A stretch of DNA of 64,000 nt from Adiantum capillus-veneris (lineage: Eukaryota > Streptophyta > Polypodiopsida > Polypodiales > Pteridaceae): the NCBI GenBank assembly GCA_014529385.2, contig CM043953.1, positions 92,682,842-92,746,841 of the forward strand, written 5' to 3'. The notes under the pieces are model-generated. The model saw only the letters and a program-made list of their open reading frames with translations. It made no database searches and was not told the DNA's origin. The position numbers were made by a program, and so were the translations under genes. Shown one piece after another: positions 1 to 9,703 of this stretch. Every line of letters starts with the position of its first letter. Positions within the stretch are counted from its first letter, which is position 1.

Positions 1-581
1 TAGATTTTGTGCTCTCTGTTTGATTGTACCATCAAGATGTTTCAGCACACTGATTGCTTGAGCTATTGGTAGCACTTTTGACTATTGTCGAGATTTTTCT
101 CGCCATTGGTAGCTTGATCGGCTGGGTGTTGCATGGTGTGGTGGAGTCCCTTGATACTTAACTCGCCATTGCTTGATTGGTTTTACGGTTTGTGGAGAAG
201 ATAAGTGCTTATTTTTCCTTGATTAGAGATGCTCGTCTCTGTGTTTTAACCCTTGGAACCTTCTTTTGTTTTGTTGGTGAAGTCTTAGGCACCTAGATCT
301 GAATCGGTTTATCCTTAAGTTGTGCTTTTGGTACCCAAATTTTCCTGACTCCTTGCATGCTACTTGTAGCATTTGATTGTCGAGGGGATGGAGAAAATTG
401 ACTACTTCATGGTTTGGTCTGCTGATTGCTTCTTTTCCATTCCTGTTTGCTTGGTGCAATTGAAACAATGAGTTGCCCTCCTTTAGGTGATAGCTTTAGC
501 TGATTTGTATCCCAATCTGGTATTGCTTTGTATGTTCACATCCAGGGAATTCCAAGAATCATCATTTCATTCATGTGTTCA
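1..581. other. No gene seen; probable retroelement remains
   Basis: Only a short minus-strand open stretch (468-223) without recognisable motifs. It continues the minus-strand retroelement debris to the right. Confidence 0.4.
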
Positions 582-1028
582 TCAGGTAAGCATACAAACT
601 GATGAGGACATGAACATCCATGTACTATCACGTTCGAGCTGACTACTCCCAATGTTGGAGCTGGGTTCTTGTTGCATCCTTTGGTTGTCGCTATTCCTAC
701 CGTCAATTCTTTTCTTATATGTGGAATAAGTGACTACGTTTACTCTAGCTCGTGTGTCGACCAAAGCATTAGTTCTATGATTGTTTAGTCGTACTTTGAT
801 ACACAGGTCCATTCCATCTAACCAGTCATCATCTATTGAAACTACGTCGTTAGGTAATTCACATTGTCGATCACCTATTTCCAAAGTGTTGATGGGAATC
901 AGTATTTGTTGATTCTTGAGAGCAACTTTCCGCTTGAGTACCTGAAGCCGAGCTTCCTCTTGGGCTTCATCAATAACCTGTTGTCGTTTGAGCTTCCTCT
1001 GTTTGGCTGCATGCATTCTTTCTAGCAA
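582..1028 (-). pseudogene. Retroviral-type aspartic protease-like fragment
   Basis: A 148-residue open frame begins with a charged, probably helical stretch rich in K, R, Q and E, followed by a retropepsin-like segment with the core N-A-L-V-D-T-R-A-R-V-N-V-V. The family active site is D-T/S-G-A; here the glycine is arginine, so the enzyme would be inactive. It lies downstream of the integrase at 1262-1681, where a Ty3 protease is not expected, so it is either the start of a different truncated Ty3 element or an additional 3' protease-like domain. The C-terminal third has no recognisable features and probably reads out of frame. The assignment rests on one motif. Confidence 0.4.
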
Positions 1029-1261
1029 TTCATTGGTTAGTGGCGAATTCTATTTCTTTAAATGACATCCACTAATCCAATTAGCCATTGGTTCACTGTC
1101 TAGGGTGGACAATTTTACTGCTCCACTTGGATACATCTTCAATGATAAATGGTCCATTTTCCTTTTTCTTAAACTTGGGAATGTGTTGCTTAAGGGAATA
1201 GATTAGAACTAAGTCCCATTTTGATTTTTGTGATTAAGTGGAAATCAAGAAACTATTTTTT

Positions 1262-1681
1262 TTACAGCTTCTGTGCATAGATATGAGCTATAGCAGTTAG
1301 CCTTTGCTTGTCTAGCTTTTCCAAATCTTCAAGTATTTCTGACAATTCATGTTCAGTCCACTCAAGATTTTGTGCTGCCCTTAATGTCGGCAATAGAAAT
1401 TCTATTTGCAGTATGGCATGACAACCATAAACAAGGTTAAAGGGTGTAGCATTTAGAGTTGTTTTGAATGAAACTCGATAAGCCCATAGAGCAGCATGGA
1501 GATTCATTTCCCAGTCTGTCCTTCCGAAACTAACCACTTTAGTGAGCACCGAGCTAAGAATTTTATTCGTATGCTCAACTTGTCCATTTGCTTGTGGGTG
1601 ATATGGAGCTGAATTGTTATGGATGACCATAAACTCTTTAAGCCAATACTCTATTACCTCATTGAGGAAATGAGTTCCCAA
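1262..1681 (-). pseudogene. Ty3 integrase, C-terminal part of the catalytic core
   Basis: The frame shows the pattern Y-H-P-Q-A-N-G-Q-V-E-H-T-N-K, containing the glutamate of the DDE integrase triad, then a long helix and the typical L-W-A-Y-R and T-P-F-N-L-V-Y-G segments of Ty3 integrases. The first two catalytic aspartates and the zinc-binding N-terminal domain are missing: the sequence between RNase H (ending near 1930) and this frame is too short to hold them, so there is an internal deletion. It belongs with the reverse transcriptase frames immediately to the right. Confidence 0.8.
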
Positions 1682-1834
1682 TCATTAACAATCTCTATTA
1701 GCACTATATATCTCGTGAATACAAACTCATATAAGAATGCAACAGTGGATCTGGCATCATTCTTTTGAGTTTCTTTAACCTCGGCCGACTTGGTCAAATA
1801 GTCCGTAGCTACAATGATATATTGAGCTTGGGTT

Positions 1835-3100
1835 CTATAAGCAGGTGGCCGTATTGGTCCAACAAAGTCTATACCCCATTTTGCGAATCAGATTAATCGA
1901 GCAATCGGCATAGATCATTCCTAGTCCTTCTCTTTTGGTGGTGGTGTAATTATTTTCTGCCATGTTTAATTGTCGGCTAGCATAAGAAATAGAAAAGTCA
2001 ATTTTCCCGTCTCCTGGTTGAGCTAGTATACACCCGATAGCAAAATTAGAAGCATCTATATGTACGTGGAATAACTTAGCCCAATCTGGTTCTTTCAATA
2101 TTGGAGTTGAGGTGAGAGCTTTCTTAAGCTTCATGAAGGATTCTTCACATGCCTCGGTCCATTCAAAGTGCATAATCAAGCTATACATGGGTTTTGCAAT
2201 TATAGCATACATGTAGATGAACCGTCGCGGTAATATCCACAATGTCCCATGAAGGCTTGTACCCCCTTGACTATTGTTGGTCTAGGAAAATTAGAAATGA
2301 CATGAATCTATTCAATATCAGTAGCTATGCCATTTTTAGACACTATATATCCAATAATTTTTCCTTTTCTTCCCATGAATGTGCACTTTTCAGGATTTAA
2401 GCAAATCCTATGAAGTCTATATTTTTCTAATACTTTTTGAGGTGTTCAAAATGATCATCCCGGATTGATGAATGTACGCATAGATCATCCATATATACTT
2501 CTAAGAAATTTCTAATATATTCTTTGAAAGCATGGCTCATCAACCTTTGATACGTGGCTGGAGCATTAGTTAACCCAAACGACATAACCCAATAGGCAAA
2601 TATACCCCATTCTATTGCAAAAGCAGTTTTATGCTGATCTTTTGGGTCACCAAAAGTTGATTGTATCCTGAAAATCCATCTAAGAAGCTCTAAGCTTCTT
2701 TTCCTGCAATTCGTTGTAAAACATGCTCAATTATTAGAAGAGGAAAGTTGTCTCTAATGGTAGCTGCATTCACCTTTTTGAGATTAACACACACTTGTAA
2801 TTTTTCATTTTTCTTAGATACTACCACAATTGGAGACACCCAATCTGTGTATTCAATTTCGTAAATGAATTCAACTTCCTTTAGTTTTTCAATATCTTCT
2901 TTGATCTTCCTGGAAAATGTTTTGTTATACGTGTATGGTCTCTGTCTACTTGGTGTCGCGTCATCTCTCATGGATATGGTATGTTGATAGATTTTTGAAT
3001 CAACACCCTTGAGATCCTTGTAAGACCAAGAATAAATTTCTCGGTATTCCTTTAACAAGCTTAGAAAAATCTTTTCTTCTTCTTGTGTTAGGTCATTCAC
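1835..3100 (-). pseudogene. Ty3 reverse transcriptase and RNase H, frameshifted
   Basis: The right-hand frame (3100-2690) holds the N-terminal RT region with D-W-V-S-P-I-V-V-V-S-K-K-N and C-V-N-L-K-K-V-N. In shifted frames between 2690 and 2243 the catalytic segment V-Y-M-D-D-L-C-V (near 2500) and the following H-F-E-H-L-K-K can be read. The left frame (2242-1835) has F-H-V-H-I-D-A-S-N-F-A-I-G, the start of the Ty3 RNase H domain, and S-Y-A-S-R-Q-L-N. Several stops and shifts make this a dead polymerase. It copies element RNA to DNA in intact relatives. Strand and order fit the integrase piece to the left. Confidence 0.85.
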
Positions 3101-3705
3101 AATGTAAGCAGGTCTAGGCTCTTCTCGTGGTCACCCAAGTCTACCCTTTTAGCGTTTTCAGGCCCTTTGTAAAATTTGCCTTGTTTTTGTAGTTCCCTAA
3201 CAGGCTGTTCAATTATGATTTTCCAATCTTGGAGAGTACTCTTTTTGTAATGGGATGAAACATGCATTAAATCCTTACCATCCTCTTCCATGGTTTCCAT
3301 TTCGGTTGTCTATATCTCCTTTAGAATTTTTTTCAACTCTTGATATTTCTTTTTCCGCTCGACTCTGGTCATGAGTGGTTTCTTATCCTGAGATTTTTCT
3401 TGGGTTCCCTTCCTTGTTTTTCATGATGTCTGAGACATTTCTGAGTTTTTGCTTGAAGGATATCTGCCAGTTATTTTGTCTTTGACGCAATCATTAGCAT
3501 CTATCTGCATCAAGAATTGTGTTTTACTGGAGACTGATGGCATAGGTCGTGTTTTCACAATTTGGGTGTCTCTCTTTCATCTGTACTACTTTTGTCTTCT
3601 TGATTTCTGGTTTGGAAAGTCAAAAAACTTTTCCTCCCCTCCTTGTAAGAGTAACTTAGCTCTCGTATGCTCTTTTTCTGACCTAGAATCTTCCGAGGTA
3701 GCTAA
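3101..3705 (-). other. Ty3 linker region upstream of RT, decayed
   Basis: A short minus frame (3300-3097) reads as acidic linker sequence between protease and RT. A 96-residue plus-strand frame (3449-3739) looks like an antisense shadow. The last five bases, GCTAA at 3701-3705, would be the target duplication of the adjoining LTR element, but the partner copy is lost. Confidence 0.4.
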
Positions 3706-3957
3706 TGTTGGGCCCTGGCTAGGGTGGATGCTCATGTGAAGCATTCATAGTCAGTGTGTGTGAGTGTAAATGAGAATGTACACAATAGAGAAAGAGAATG
3801 CAACCTTCTATTATGCAAATGAGAGATTTTGTTACATGCTTGAGAGCCTTCTCTTATATAGGCTTATGATGGAAGGCCTAGAATGTTCTAGGGATAGAGA
3901 TTGTTCCCGCATGGTTCAGGTAAGAGTGTGAGTGTGAGCTTGTGTTTATACTCTACA
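3706..3957 (-). repeat. 3' LTR of gag-only element
   Basis: Starts TGTTGG and ends CTCTACA, 252 bases. The purine-rich tract expected just upstream on the minus strand is seen as the reverse complement of ATCTCCCCCTTAAA at 3958. The second copy begins at 6202. Confidence 0.85.
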
Positions 3958-4230
3958 ATCTCCCCCTTAAACACATGCTTACACACAAGCTAAGGTTCTC
4001 AACAGGAAGAAGGTAAGAGTCATGATGGTTCTCAATTGGATTCATCATTCATGCTCTTTACAACATAGAGAGATGGATTCAACACTTAAGGTTCTAATGT
4101 GATCATGAGTGGTTCTCAATTGGATTCATCACTCATGTCTACAGAGATACAACATAAGAGGTTCTCACATGAGAAATACAACTTCACAATTGAGATTCAA
4201 TATAGTGTGTTTAGGGTAGCATCCTTCTTT

Positions 4231-5223
4231 CTAATAAATATCATTTCCTTCACTGTAGATATATTTGAGTTGGCCCTTAGCATGTTTATTTGAAGAAGAA
4301 ATAGAAGTAGAGGGTGAAGAGAAAGCGGAAGTTACTATATTCACTTCATCATTGTCGGAGTGAGCTCTTTGATCTTCATCATCACTATCATCACTTTCAC
4401 TTTGCACATAGTTGACACGTTTACCTTTGAAGGTAACCTTCTTGCCGCCGCCTTTGTCGCCATTGCCGCCATTGCCTTTCGTACAAAATTGAGGTGGATG
4501 CCCCAATTTCCCGCACTTCACACATTTTTTGATTTTGTAGCATTCGGAAGATAAGTGGTTGTACTTCCCGCAATGCTTGCAAGCCTTAGTGTGCTTTGAA
4601 CTTGAAACATAGAGTGCTTTTGATGCATTAGTTTCATTGTGTGGGTGCTTGTTGCTATGGTCCTCTTGGAGAGAGTTGATTACACTTTCTAGTGTAGGGA
4701 TAGGCTCTTTTTCCTTAAGTACGGTTACAATATTGTCATATGTAGAAGGAAGTGCTTTTAGAAGAACCGCAACTTTATCATCATCATCTATGTGACACCC
4801 AATGTATGAAAGTTGAGTGCATAAGCTTTTTAGCCTATTAACAAGACTAGATAGTGTTTCATTTTCATACATTGCTAGACCATATAATTTCATTTTGAGA
4901 GATATTTTAGAGTGCTTAGATTTTGCCCCAAATGTGCGTTCTAAAGTCTCCCATGCTTGCTTGGCCGATGTGGCTTCATCTAAGTGGTCAATGATATCAT
5001 CCGCCACACTAGTGATGAGAATGCCTAGGGATTTCTCATCCTTGGCTTGACGCTCTCGGATTTGTTGTGCCGTGAGGTTTTGTGCATCAGTGGTTATGAT
5101 ACTCCATAGCCCTTTTTTCATTAGATAACCCTTGAGTTTCACTTGCCATGTGTGAAATCCGATGCCATTGAACATAGCTATCTCCTTGTTACCCATAATG
5201 CTTAGTGATATGTGAAAATGCAA
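4231..5223 (-). CDS. Copia-type Gag polyprotein with two zinc knuckles
   Basis: An uninterrupted 330-residue frame. Residues about 10-200 resemble the plant Copia gag/UBN2 family, with W-Q-V-K-L-K-G-Y-L near the start and a run of amphipathic helices (A-W-E-T-L-E, L-Y-G-L-A-M-Y). Two CX2CX4HX4C zinc knuckles follow (C-K-H-C...H...C and C-V-K-C...H...C), then a glycine/lysine-rich stretch and an acidic, serine-rich tail. In the family Gag packages element RNA in cytoplasmic particles. The start could be the ATG at 5223 or the in-frame Met about nine codons later. No protease or pol follows, so replication would need enzymes from another Copia element. It is one of the few unbroken long frames in the window. 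Confidence 0.85.
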   Translation of the reverse strand: MHFHISLSIMGNKEIAMFNGIGFHTWQVKLKGYLMKKGLWSIITTDAQNLTAQQIRERQAKDEKSLGILITSVADDIIDHLDEATSAKQAWETLERTFGAKSKHSKISLKMKLYGLAMYENETLSSLVNRLKSLCTQLSYIGCHIDDDDKVAVLLKALPSTYDNIVTVLKEKEPIPTLESVINSLQEDHSNKHPHNETNASKALYVSSSKHTKACKHCGKYNHLSSECYKIKKCVKCGKLGHPPQFCTKGNGGNGDKGGGKKVTFKGKRVNYVQSESDDSDDEDQRAHSDNDEVNIVTSAFSSPSTSISSSNKHAKGQLKYIYSEGNDIY

Positions 5224-6187
5224 GCAAGGGGGTCCTATTTCAAGACTCTTGAAATGGTGTCTACCTTTTTACAAAAGCATGTGAGAAATGGGAGATGCGG
5301 TAATGAAAAAGGGATTATGAATAAGCACAAAAATGACCAATATGATTACCAAATATACTCCAAATGTGCCGGAGTAGATGGGATGATATAACTCAGCCTT
5401 GCCTTGAGATTTGATGTTGAATTTGGAGTCAAATCTGAAATTCTCTTTGCTATTTTGAACTCCACCAATAGTTACATAGCCAAAAGTGCCTTCAAAATGC
5501 CTCCAAAATGAGCTAAAATGACCGCAAAATTGATGTAGAATGACACCAAATGAAGCACCGAGGTTGCCCGAGCTTTGATAAAGGTTCTCGAGGCCGTAAA
5601 CCACCAATTTGTTGAGCTAATGTGGGCTGGAAATTTTCTGTTATGAAACAGAAAATTAAAACATGTACTTCTTGATTTGACTAGTTTTGTGGTACTAGTC
5701 TTCACCGCATTGCCCGCAATGTGTAGAGAACTTATGGTAGACTAATGATGGATTAATGATGAGATTTTAGTGATATTATGAGGATGAGAATGCTCAAATT
5801 ACAGCAGAAAATCTCAAACTTTGGTTATGAGAAAGAGTTTAGAGAGAGAAAATGAGAGCTAGTGAGGTAGGAGATGCATTGAAATGATGTAGGAAAGGGT
5901 GGATATGAGCTATGGGCTGAGTATGAAGTTGAGAAAGCTTTCCATTAAAGCTTGAGGAGTTGAGGAAGAAGAAGAATCAGCCCCAAAGCCCCCCGCCTAG
6001 ATTTGGGCACCCTTGAGGAGAGAGAAGAGAGAGAAAGTGGAAAAAAGTCAAAAGTAGGTAGAAGAGGTGGCAAGTGGGCATGTGGGCTAGTGCCCAACTT
6101 TTCCTAAAGAGCTGAAAAATTGTGGGTTTAGAGAGAGACTCCTAGAGAGAAGGGAAGTTCAAATGAGTAGGCCAAGGATCATTCAAA
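5224..6187 (-). other. 5' leader of the gag-only element
   Basis: About 960 bases between the primer site and gag with no convincing frame; it is A/G-rich on the plus strand. Short frames at 5269-5705 have no recognisable features. A role in packaging would be usual for such leaders but nothing in the sequence proves it. Confidence 0.5.
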
Positions 6188-6199
6188 GCTCTGATACCA
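6188..6199 (-). other. Primer binding site, initiator-Met tRNA type
   Basis: The minus strand reads TGGTATCAGAGC, the usual plant Copia primer site, two bases from the LTR start at 6202. Confidence 0.85.
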
Positions 6200-6201
6200 G
6201 T

Positions 6202-6342
6202 TGTTGGGCCCTGGCTAGGGTGGATGCTCATGTGAAGCATTCATAGTCAGTGTGTGTGAGTGTAAATGAGAATGTACACAATAGAGAAAGAGAATGCAAC
6301 CTTCTATTATGCAAATGAGAGATTTTGTTACATGCTTGAGAC
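6202..6342 (-). repeat. Truncated 5' LTR of gag-only element
   Basis: Matches 3706-3846 base for base as far as I can see, then departs abruptly at 6343. The missing part of the LTR and the partner GCTAA target duplication are not found further right, which points to a deletion instead of an insertion into the LTR. Confidence 0.8.
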
Positions 6343-6873
6343 TTAATGACAGATTAATCTTACCTTAATTATATCTTAATGCATAACAAAGATGGATCTA
6401 AATCAGCTACAATATCAATGCGTGATAGAAAGAGTGATTCTCATCAATCTACACAATTACCAGCTTATCGATTAATTTCTATGCTACCTAGAGAGAGAAA
6501 ATTCTAATAATCGTGCACTAATCATTAATTAAGATTGATGAATGGCTGATAATTCAGCTATGGGATGATGATTACATAATATAATATGGTTAAGGAGAAT
6601 TTAGAGAGTGATTATAGAGAATTACGATTAGGAATAAGCATAATAGACGAGAAATTTAGATGGTAATGAAAAGGATTTGTAGAAAGTATAAATTAAACCG
6701 TGGTTACCGTGATTAAGGGTTGATAATCCTCTCGATTCTCTGATCTAATTGAGCTTCTTGAGGCGAGAATTTGACAGCACCTCCCTCCTTGCTTCTCCTT
6801 CAAAAGGTGTGTGTTCCGACAGCACCTTCCCAGAGTGTGTGTAGGTGTGTGTGTGTGCACTGTGTGTGTGTGA

Positions 6874-6919
<46 letters not shown>

Positions 6920-7538
6920 GCCTTTAAATAGGCTCCTACAGGCTGAAAATTGACCAGCCCTGCTATTAGCATCTGGAGGAGCACTCAGTTCACACATTGG
7001 CAAGTCTAGTTGCCTACTCACCAAGTGTCAGGTTGGCTAGTTTAACTGACTCTAAGACTTAGTTACTGGCTTGGAAACTCTCCTAGGACTCCCACAAAGC
7101 AAGAGGGTGCCCCCTAGCTGCTAAAGCTGATCTGGAGTGGGCTGGAACCTGTTCCCACACAGTCCCGGGTCCTCGGTACCTCCCTGGGCAATTTTTAGGA
7201 AAATTGGTTCTAGGCTAAAATGGGTCATACGAGTCGGATTTTGATGCCGAAAATTGCTATAGCAAGCTCGAACTAAGGCGTACTTACCCGTGTACCTGCC
7301 ATATTTAGCAACCCCCGGAGTCCGAAAATGCATTTTTTTTAAATTCGGGGTACGGGTGCAGTTTTTCGAGACGACCAGAACTGGACGGGTTGGGTGACCA
7401 AAAACTTACTAGCTCTGGAATTTTTTTACAAAAATTATTTTAATTCACATTTCGGAGATTTAGAACATTCTAAACATCATGGCACTGATAGAATCTGGAA
7501 AACTGCTAAAAATAGTAACTTATTCCATTATATTCAGT
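6343..7538. other. Unassigned AT-rich DNA with a TG microsatellite
   Basis: No coding region or terminal repeats recognised. A TG/CA microsatellite occupies about 6838-6916 and creates several spurious repeated-residue frames. The stretch separates the truncated LTR from the Ty3 protease/linker frames at 7539 and could be a diverged solo LTR. Confidence 0.5.
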
Positions 7539-8640
7539 TCATGGTACAAGGGTGCTCTTTTTGATCGGGGTCAGAGACCTTACAATCAAGTCCTTGGGTT
7601 CCTCTTCTTCGTTTTCAATGTTGAGGATTGACATCATTTGGATGGGAATTATTTCGTAGCCATCCTCATTGAAAAATTGAGTAGGCATAGACGTATTCAC
7701 ACATACATCCATTGTCGCTAAAATTTGAGTCCACTCAAATGGCTCAAATAAATGCTCCGGAAAGGGTTCAAGTACGTAGGCTTCGTCTGTGGAGTCCCTT
7801 TCTAGGATACATTCTTCTCGTCTTAAGCTTCCATTTTCTGAAGCTTCACACATCCAAATAGGAGTGTCTTTGTTTAACTAGGATGGGAGCTTAGTTTCAG
7901 CCGAAGAGACTGATTCAAACTCTTGGATGGGTGTTCTCAAGACATCTCTATAAATGTGATCTTTTAGATTGACACTTGTTATAGATCCCACTTGCTTCAA
8001 GTACAGATAGTTGTTTTCCCAATCTTGGATAAGTTGTACCTGTCGCATGAAAGGTCTTCCCAATGTTATTTCATAGTTGAGTTTTTTCCCAAAGTCTACT
8101 ATGGCAAAAGTGTGTTGATATTCAATTCCACAGGAATTGACAATCACTTTTTCAAGCAGCCCTAGAGGTCTCTCAATGTGTCCGTCAACCAACTGTAGTT
8201 TCTTTCAAGTTTGTCTGATGGCTGGCTGTCCCCAGGATTCCCATACTGCTTTAGTGGCTATGGCTATGCCAGCTCCGCTACAGTATTGCCATGGTTTCAA
8301 TGTTATTATATTTCACCGGGAGAGTGGTGTTCGCTTCTTCCCCTTCATAGTATTCTCCGACCTTGTTCATAGCAACTAATCGATTCTCTTTGCTTTCGAT
8401 TTTATTTTTCAATTTTCCCAAATTCTTTGAGATTAACCCTGTTATCCCCACCTTCTTTAGGTTTTTCTGTAAATCATTCCACAAGTATGGTCTGAGTTTT
8501 AACAGTTCTCCCAAGGTAAGAGTGCATTGGATGGGTGTAGACATGATCGAATGAATGTTGTCTACTTCTAGGGTCTGTTCCATTCTTTTTACTCGAGTGG
8601 TCTTGCACACGATGGATTCATCTTCCTTATCTCCCAAGTA
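7539..8640 (-). pseudogene. Ty3 protease and linker region, frameshifted
   Basis: Three minus frames (8637-8278, 8192-7878, 7853-7539) form one decayed pol segment. Around 8190-8270 a shifted frame reads S-G-A-G-I-A-I-A-T-K-A-V-W, resembling the D-G-G-A-G-I-N-I-M-T active-site region of plant Ty3 proteases but with the aspartate lost. The next frame holds D-G-H-I-E-R-P-L-G and I-T-L-G-R-P-F-M, the typical distal protease motif. The last frame is an acidic linker seen between protease and RT. It connects logically to the RT frames at 3100-1835, with younger DNA between. Confidence 0.7.
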
Positions 8641-8877
8641 AGAAGGTAATTTTTTTTAATGTCAATGGTTTTGACATTCCTGAAGCTTCTGATCCGCAAT
8701 CCCCGTACAAGAATTGTAAATCCATGTCCATATCAGAAGGTAGGTTATCCAACCAGACTTCCTCTATAGAAGCTCACTTTAAAGTTAGGCTCCCATCATT
8801 GATCTCTCTCACATTTTCCCATAAGTGTCCTGGCCAGTCTTCCTCTACGAATGTAATTCCGTCTAACGCATCTTAAC
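8641..8877 (-). other. Ty3 gag/protease spacer, no intact frame
   Basis: Decayed minus-strand coding remains. The final five bases, TTAAC (8873-8877), are the left target duplication of the Copia element. Confidence 0.5.
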
Positions 8878-9643
8878 TGTTAGGAAATAAGACGTAGCTA
8901 AATAGATAATTGAGTAGATTACTTAATGGAGAGAGACAGATTTATATACACGAGATTATAGAGTAGAGAGAGAGAGAGAGAGAGTACACACGATATACGT
9001 GGTTCACCCAATGTGGGCTACGTCCACGGGAAAGCATCCACTCAATGGCTTTAGTACTTCAAAACAAGAAGTAGTTTACAAAGGGATTATACCCTTAATG
9101 GAGCTCCCGCCTTGCTTCACTCTCACCACCTCACACTCACCTTGTTGCATCAACTTCACACTATGAAATGTGTGTAAAAATGGCCTCCTTTTATATGCCA
9201 AAAGGACTGCCCTCTCTTATGAGAGACAGCCATGTGTAGCCACCCTTGTGTGAATAAGTCCAAATCGGACCCTCAAATCTGTCGATGTGTGGCCGCCCTT
9301 GAGAAGACAAGTCCGCTTTTGAATTCGGCCACCGGCCACCGGCCATTGACTTCCGACCACCGGCCATCGGCCATTGACTACCGGCCACCGGCCAACCGAC
9401 CGGTTGTTTTCCGACCACTTTCCGGCCGCCGTTCGACCATAATATTCCGGCAAAAAAAAAAGTCTCGGGGGCCTCCGCCCCCGAGGCCTTTAAAGTTGCC
9501 CCTGATTCTTGTCCGTGAAAATTTTGGTTTCCGGTGAGTGATTTTCCTTCACGCACGATGGCTTCTCCTCATAATGGGGGCCTTACAAATGTGCGCTTTT
9601 ACCACAGAAAATTACAAGGGTAAATCAGGCTCCATACTTAACA
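8878..9643 (-). repeat. Copia 1 3' LTR
   Basis: Begins TGTTAGGAAATAAGAC and ends CATACTTAACA. It contains a GA microsatellite near 8965-8985 and a short repeated CCGGCCAC-type segment near 9330-9395. The purine tract is visible on the minus strand just outside 9643 as GTCTCCAAGTGGGAGAT. Confidence 0.95.
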
Positions 9644-9703
9644 ATCTCCCACTTGGAGACTGATCTCCAAACCAAACCTGTGACTGCTTTCCATTCTGGC
9701 TTC

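Larger units (their letters stand above)
3706..6342 (-). mobile_element. Gag-only (non-autonomous) LTR retrotransposon, 5' LTR truncated
   Basis: Direct terminal repeats start at 3706 and 6202 with TGTTGGGCCCTGG; over the 141 bases present in both I see no difference, so the insertion is young. Between them there is only a gag gene and leader, no pol. The primer site next to the right LTR matches initiator-Met tRNA (TGGTATCAGAGC on the minus strand). The right LTR stops after 141 of about 252 bases, at 6342, removing its promoter end, so the copy can no longer be expressed from its own LTR. It lies inside the Ty3 remains and presumably depends on Copia enzymes, judged by the gag type and primer. 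Confidence 0.8.

Noticed and set aside
6745-7024. Histidine/threonine-rich frames
   Set aside because: They are translations of the TG/CA microsatellite at 6838-6916.
9217-9556. Frames inside the Copia LTRs (also 13974-14356)
   Set aside because: They occur in both LTRs, overlap on both strands, and follow short CCGGCCAC repeats; not genes.
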